From contig JANMDR010000331.1 of assembly GCA_031376425.1 (NCBI GenBank), positions 1 through 25,541 of the forward strand: a stretch of DNA of 25,541 nt, in the 5' to 3' direction. Made by a program: the position numbers and the translations under genes. Position 1 is the first letter of the stretch. Every line of letters begins with the position of its first letter. Of this stretch, positions 24,253-25,541 are shown piece after piece. The DNA comes from JANMDR01 sp031376425. GTDB taxonomy: Bacteria > Pseudomonadota > Gammaproteobacteria > Burkholderiales > Usitatibacteraceae. A model generated the notes under the pieces. The model did no database searches, had not been told where the DNA came from, and saw only the letters and a program-made list of their open reading frames with translations.

Positions 24253-24468
24253 ATGACCCAAGCCATATTTCTCTCCTACGCCTCCCAAGATGCCGACGCC
24301 GCACGGCGCTTGTACGAAACCCTGCACGCCGCTGGTCTTGACGTTTGGTTTGACCAATCGGAGCTACGCGGCGGCAATGCATGGGATGCGTCAATCCGCA
24401 AACCGATAAAAGAGTGCGTATTGTTTGTGCCGATTATTTCTGCCAATCCGCGTTGGTCGATATTTTGA
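24253..24468 (+). pseudogene. Truncated TIR-domain gene
   Basis: The 71-residue frame begins MTQAIFLSYASQDADAARRL, a clear TIR domain start. It continues through GLDVWFDQSELRGG, AWDASIRKPIKEC and LFVPIISAN, then ends abruptly with PRWSIF and a stop. Full-length relatives, including the TIR domain of the SIR2-TIR protein here, continue from SAN with the EAYFRREW-type helix. About half of the TIR domain and all downstream domains are therefore missing, with a breakpoint near 24450. The ATG abuts the stop of the PIN toxin with no spacing. It is probably a decayed gene, though a free short TIR fragment cannot be excluded. Confidence 0.75.
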
Positions 24469-24497
24469 GGTGGGTAGATTTTACCGCTAATTGCTTC

Positions 24498-24525
24498 TGT
24501 ACAGTACAATATATGAATCTGTACA
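24498..24525. promoter_or_regulatory. TGTAC-type operator and promoter of the Phd-PIN pair
   Basis: TGTAC-A-GTACA (24498-24508) is a perfect dyad. A second TGTACA palindrome follows at 24520-24525. TACAAT at 24505-24510 resembles a -10 box and lies inside the first dyad. Repeated short palindromes overlapping the promoter are the usual Phd/YefM autoregulation layout; a -35 box is not clear. Confidence 0.5.
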
Positions 24526-24544
24526 ACCTAGTGTAGGAATAAAT

Positions 24545-24826
24545 ATGACCATCTTGCAGAAAAATATCCGTAAAAGTGCAACTTCCGGTGCACCTTCCAG
24601 CTCACCCGAAGTGAGCTTTACCGAATTGCGCAGCCGCGCTAAATTTTACTTTGACGCCGTCGAAGCGGGCACTTCAGTTCGCGTGTTGCGCAACGGTAGG
24701 CCCATTGCCGAAATAGTGCCCATTCACGGCGCTACACCATCGTGGAAGCGCGCCATCACGCCGGTGTCGCTTAACGGTGTCGCGTTGAGTCAGGAACTGA
24801 TTGCCGACCGGAACGATGCTGTATGA
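24545..24826 (+). CDS. Phd/YefM-type antitoxin
   Basis: The 93-residue protein carries the Phd/YefM fold pattern SFTELRSRAKFYFDAVEAG, then VRVLRNGRPIAEIVPI. The C-terminal segment (ALSQELIADRNDAV) is the likely toxin-binding tail. The start at 24545 is supported by AGGAA at 24535-24539, about 5 bases away; an upstream in-frame start at 24491 would translate the operator region and is rejected. The N-terminal about 20 residues (NIRKSATSGAPSSSPE) are polar and longer than in minimal Phd proteins. The stop overlaps the PIN toxin start by 4 bases (ATGA at 24823-24826). It should neutralise that toxin and repress the operon. Confidence 0.88.
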   Translation: MTILQKNIRKSATSGAPSSSPEVSFTELRSRAKFYFDAVEAGTSVRVLRNGRPIAEIVPIHGATPSWKRAITPVSLNGVALSQELIADRNDAV

Positions 24827-25239
24827 AGCTTTTTTTAGACACGTCAGCTTTCGCCAAGCGCTATGTGGCAGAAGCGGGATCAGACAAACTGCTTGCCCTG
24901 TGCCAGCAGGCCGATGCGCTCGCGGTAAGCGTCATTTGCTTGCCAGAGTTAATCTCCACGCTTTCGCGCTTGGTGCGTGAAGCCAAACTCACCAAGGCGC
25001 AGTATCGAAAACTTAAAAACCTAGCTCTAGCAGACCTTGCCGACATTGAAGTGTGCCAACTTGATGCTGGCGTGCTCGCGGCGACAACATCATTGTTAGA
25101 AGCGCACTCTCTCAGGGCGATGGATGCCTTACACCTTGCCTGCGCACTGGCATCGGCACCAGACAAGTTTATTTCAGCCGACCAACGCCAACTCGCAGCA
25201 GCGCGAAAATCTGGCCTTTCCGTGGTGGATGTTTCATGA
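24823..25239 (+). CDS. PIN-domain toxin (VapC-like) paired with Phd antitoxin
   Basis: The 138-residue PIN nuclease has acidic site residues Asp6 (FLDTSAF), Glu42 (LPELIST), Asp101 (RAMDALHLA) and Asp120 (ISADQRQ). Length and motif spacing are normal, and the protein starts at the usual conserved MKLFLDTS. It belongs to a different PIN branch from the toxin at 23821 (DALHLA against DAIVYA), so this is a second independent module and not a duplicate. Translation is coupled to the Phd antitoxin by the ATGA overlap. Predicted activity is RNA cleavage leading to growth arrest. Confidence 0.9.
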   Translation: MKLFLDTSAFAKRYVAEAGSDKLLALCQQADALAVSVICLPELISTLSRLVREAKLTKAQYRKLKNLALADLADIEVCQLDAGVLAATTSLLEAHSLRAMDALHLACALASAPDKFISADQRQLAAARKSGLSVVDVS

Positions 25240-25255
25240 GTGAAGCCATAAAAAT

Positions 25256-25291
25256 ATGACCCAAGCCATCTTGCCCTCACACACGTTGTAA
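25256..25291 (+). pseudogene. Fragment resembling the TIR gene start
   Basis: The 14 bases ATGACCCAAGCCAT are identical to the first 14 bases of the truncated TIR gene at 24253. The next codons diverge and a TAA follows after 11 codons (MTQAILPSHTL). It looks like a second, shorter scrap of the same gene family. The match is short, so chance or convergent start sequence remains possible. Confidence 0.4.
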
Positions 25292-25319
25292 CCCGCGAAG
25301 CTACCAGACCAATGACACC

Positions 25320-25424
25320 ATGGACGACACGCTGCCACCGTCCCCGCAATCTCCGTCGCCCTCGTCTCCCCGTCGCTTGGCGGCAATCATGTTCACCGAC
25401 AAAGACCTCTGCACAACCACATAA
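25320..25424 (+). pseudogene. Remnant of class III adenylate/guanylate cyclase N-terminus
   Basis: A 34-codon frame reads MDDTLPPSPQSPSPSSPRRL followed by AAIMFTDKDLCTTT and a TAA. RRLAAIMFTD is the hallmark first strand of class III nucleotide cyclases (normally continuing D-x-VGYT with a metal-binding Asp). The sequence departs from the family immediately after FTD. It is therefore a short relic of a cyclase gene. Such cyclases with TPR tails are often found near TIR/STAND genes, which fits this neighbourhood. Confidence 0.5.
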
Positions 25425-25541
25425 AACCCGATGAATTTGAGCGCTAGCGCAGCGTTGAAGAATTTCTAAGTTGATTGAGCGAAATCAATGTACTTTTCGC
25501 AGTTAAATCACGCGCCTTTGCGCTTGTTAGTCGTTATTTTC

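Larger units (their letters stand above)
25240..25541. other. Remnant-bearing right end
   Basis: No intact gene is visible in these 302 bases. They hold two fragment-like starts: one at 25256 resembling the truncated TIR gene and one at 25320 resembling a class III nucleotide cyclase. From about 25425 on I see only a 10-bp palindrome (GCGCTAGCGC, 25441-25450) and A+T-rich sequence with nothing I can identify. Confidence 0.5.

Noticed and set aside
24491..24544. Longer Phd antitoxin starting near 24491
   Set aside because: It would translate through the TGTAC operator and promoter; the ATG at 24545 has a strong ribosome site.

Overview
The window looks like a chromosomal segment of a Gram-negative bacterium, probably Pseudomonadota. 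It carries a complete System I cytochrome c maturation locus, a MutL with the endonuclease-type C-terminal motifs, a PAS-GGDEF-EAL protein, and GTAG-headed REP-like repeats. Base composition is about 50% G+C by eye. I cannot name the genus; beta- or gammaproteobacterial placement is a guess. I see no rRNA or tRNA gene, CRISPR array, complete insertion sequence or integrase.

Bases 1-10.4 kb are housekeeping and accessory metabolism. They hold the 3' part of an M20 metallopeptidase, then a Tat-like exported hypothetical protein divergent from a WYL-type regulator, with a perfect inverted repeat between them. A small hypothetical gene and a large membrane PAS-GGDEF-EAL protein follow, then mutL (divergent), a REP-rich gap and an aguB-aguA pair on the minus strand for agmatine to putrescine conversion.

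Bases 10.5-17.9 kb form one long plus-strand operon, ccmI-ccmA-ccmB-ccmC-ccmD-ccmE-ccmF-ccmG-ccmH. ABC-type haem handling (CcmABCD) loads the haem chaperone CcmE. CcmG and CcmH reduce the apocytochrome CXXCH thiols, and CcmF with CcmH and CcmI ligates haem. ccmI comes first instead of last.

Bases 17.9-25.5 kb are an accessory, defence-like region. After a 754-base gap with repeats comes a translationally coupled two-gene operon: a protein with an N-terminal SIR2-like and a C-terminal TIR domain, and a 1094-residue STAND NTPase with a transmembrane helix and a long helical TPR-like C-terminus. An imperfect 26-bp direct repeat flanks this pair. Downstream are two type II toxin-antitoxin modules (AbrB-type antitoxin with a PIN toxin, and Phd-type antitoxin with a PIN toxin). 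A truncated TIR gene lies between them, and remnants resembling the start of the same TIR gene and the start of a class III nucleotide cyclase lie at the right end. The SIR2-TIR/STAND pair is the best candidate for a poorly described system. Both NAD-related domains lack, by eye, residues usually needed for NADase activity.
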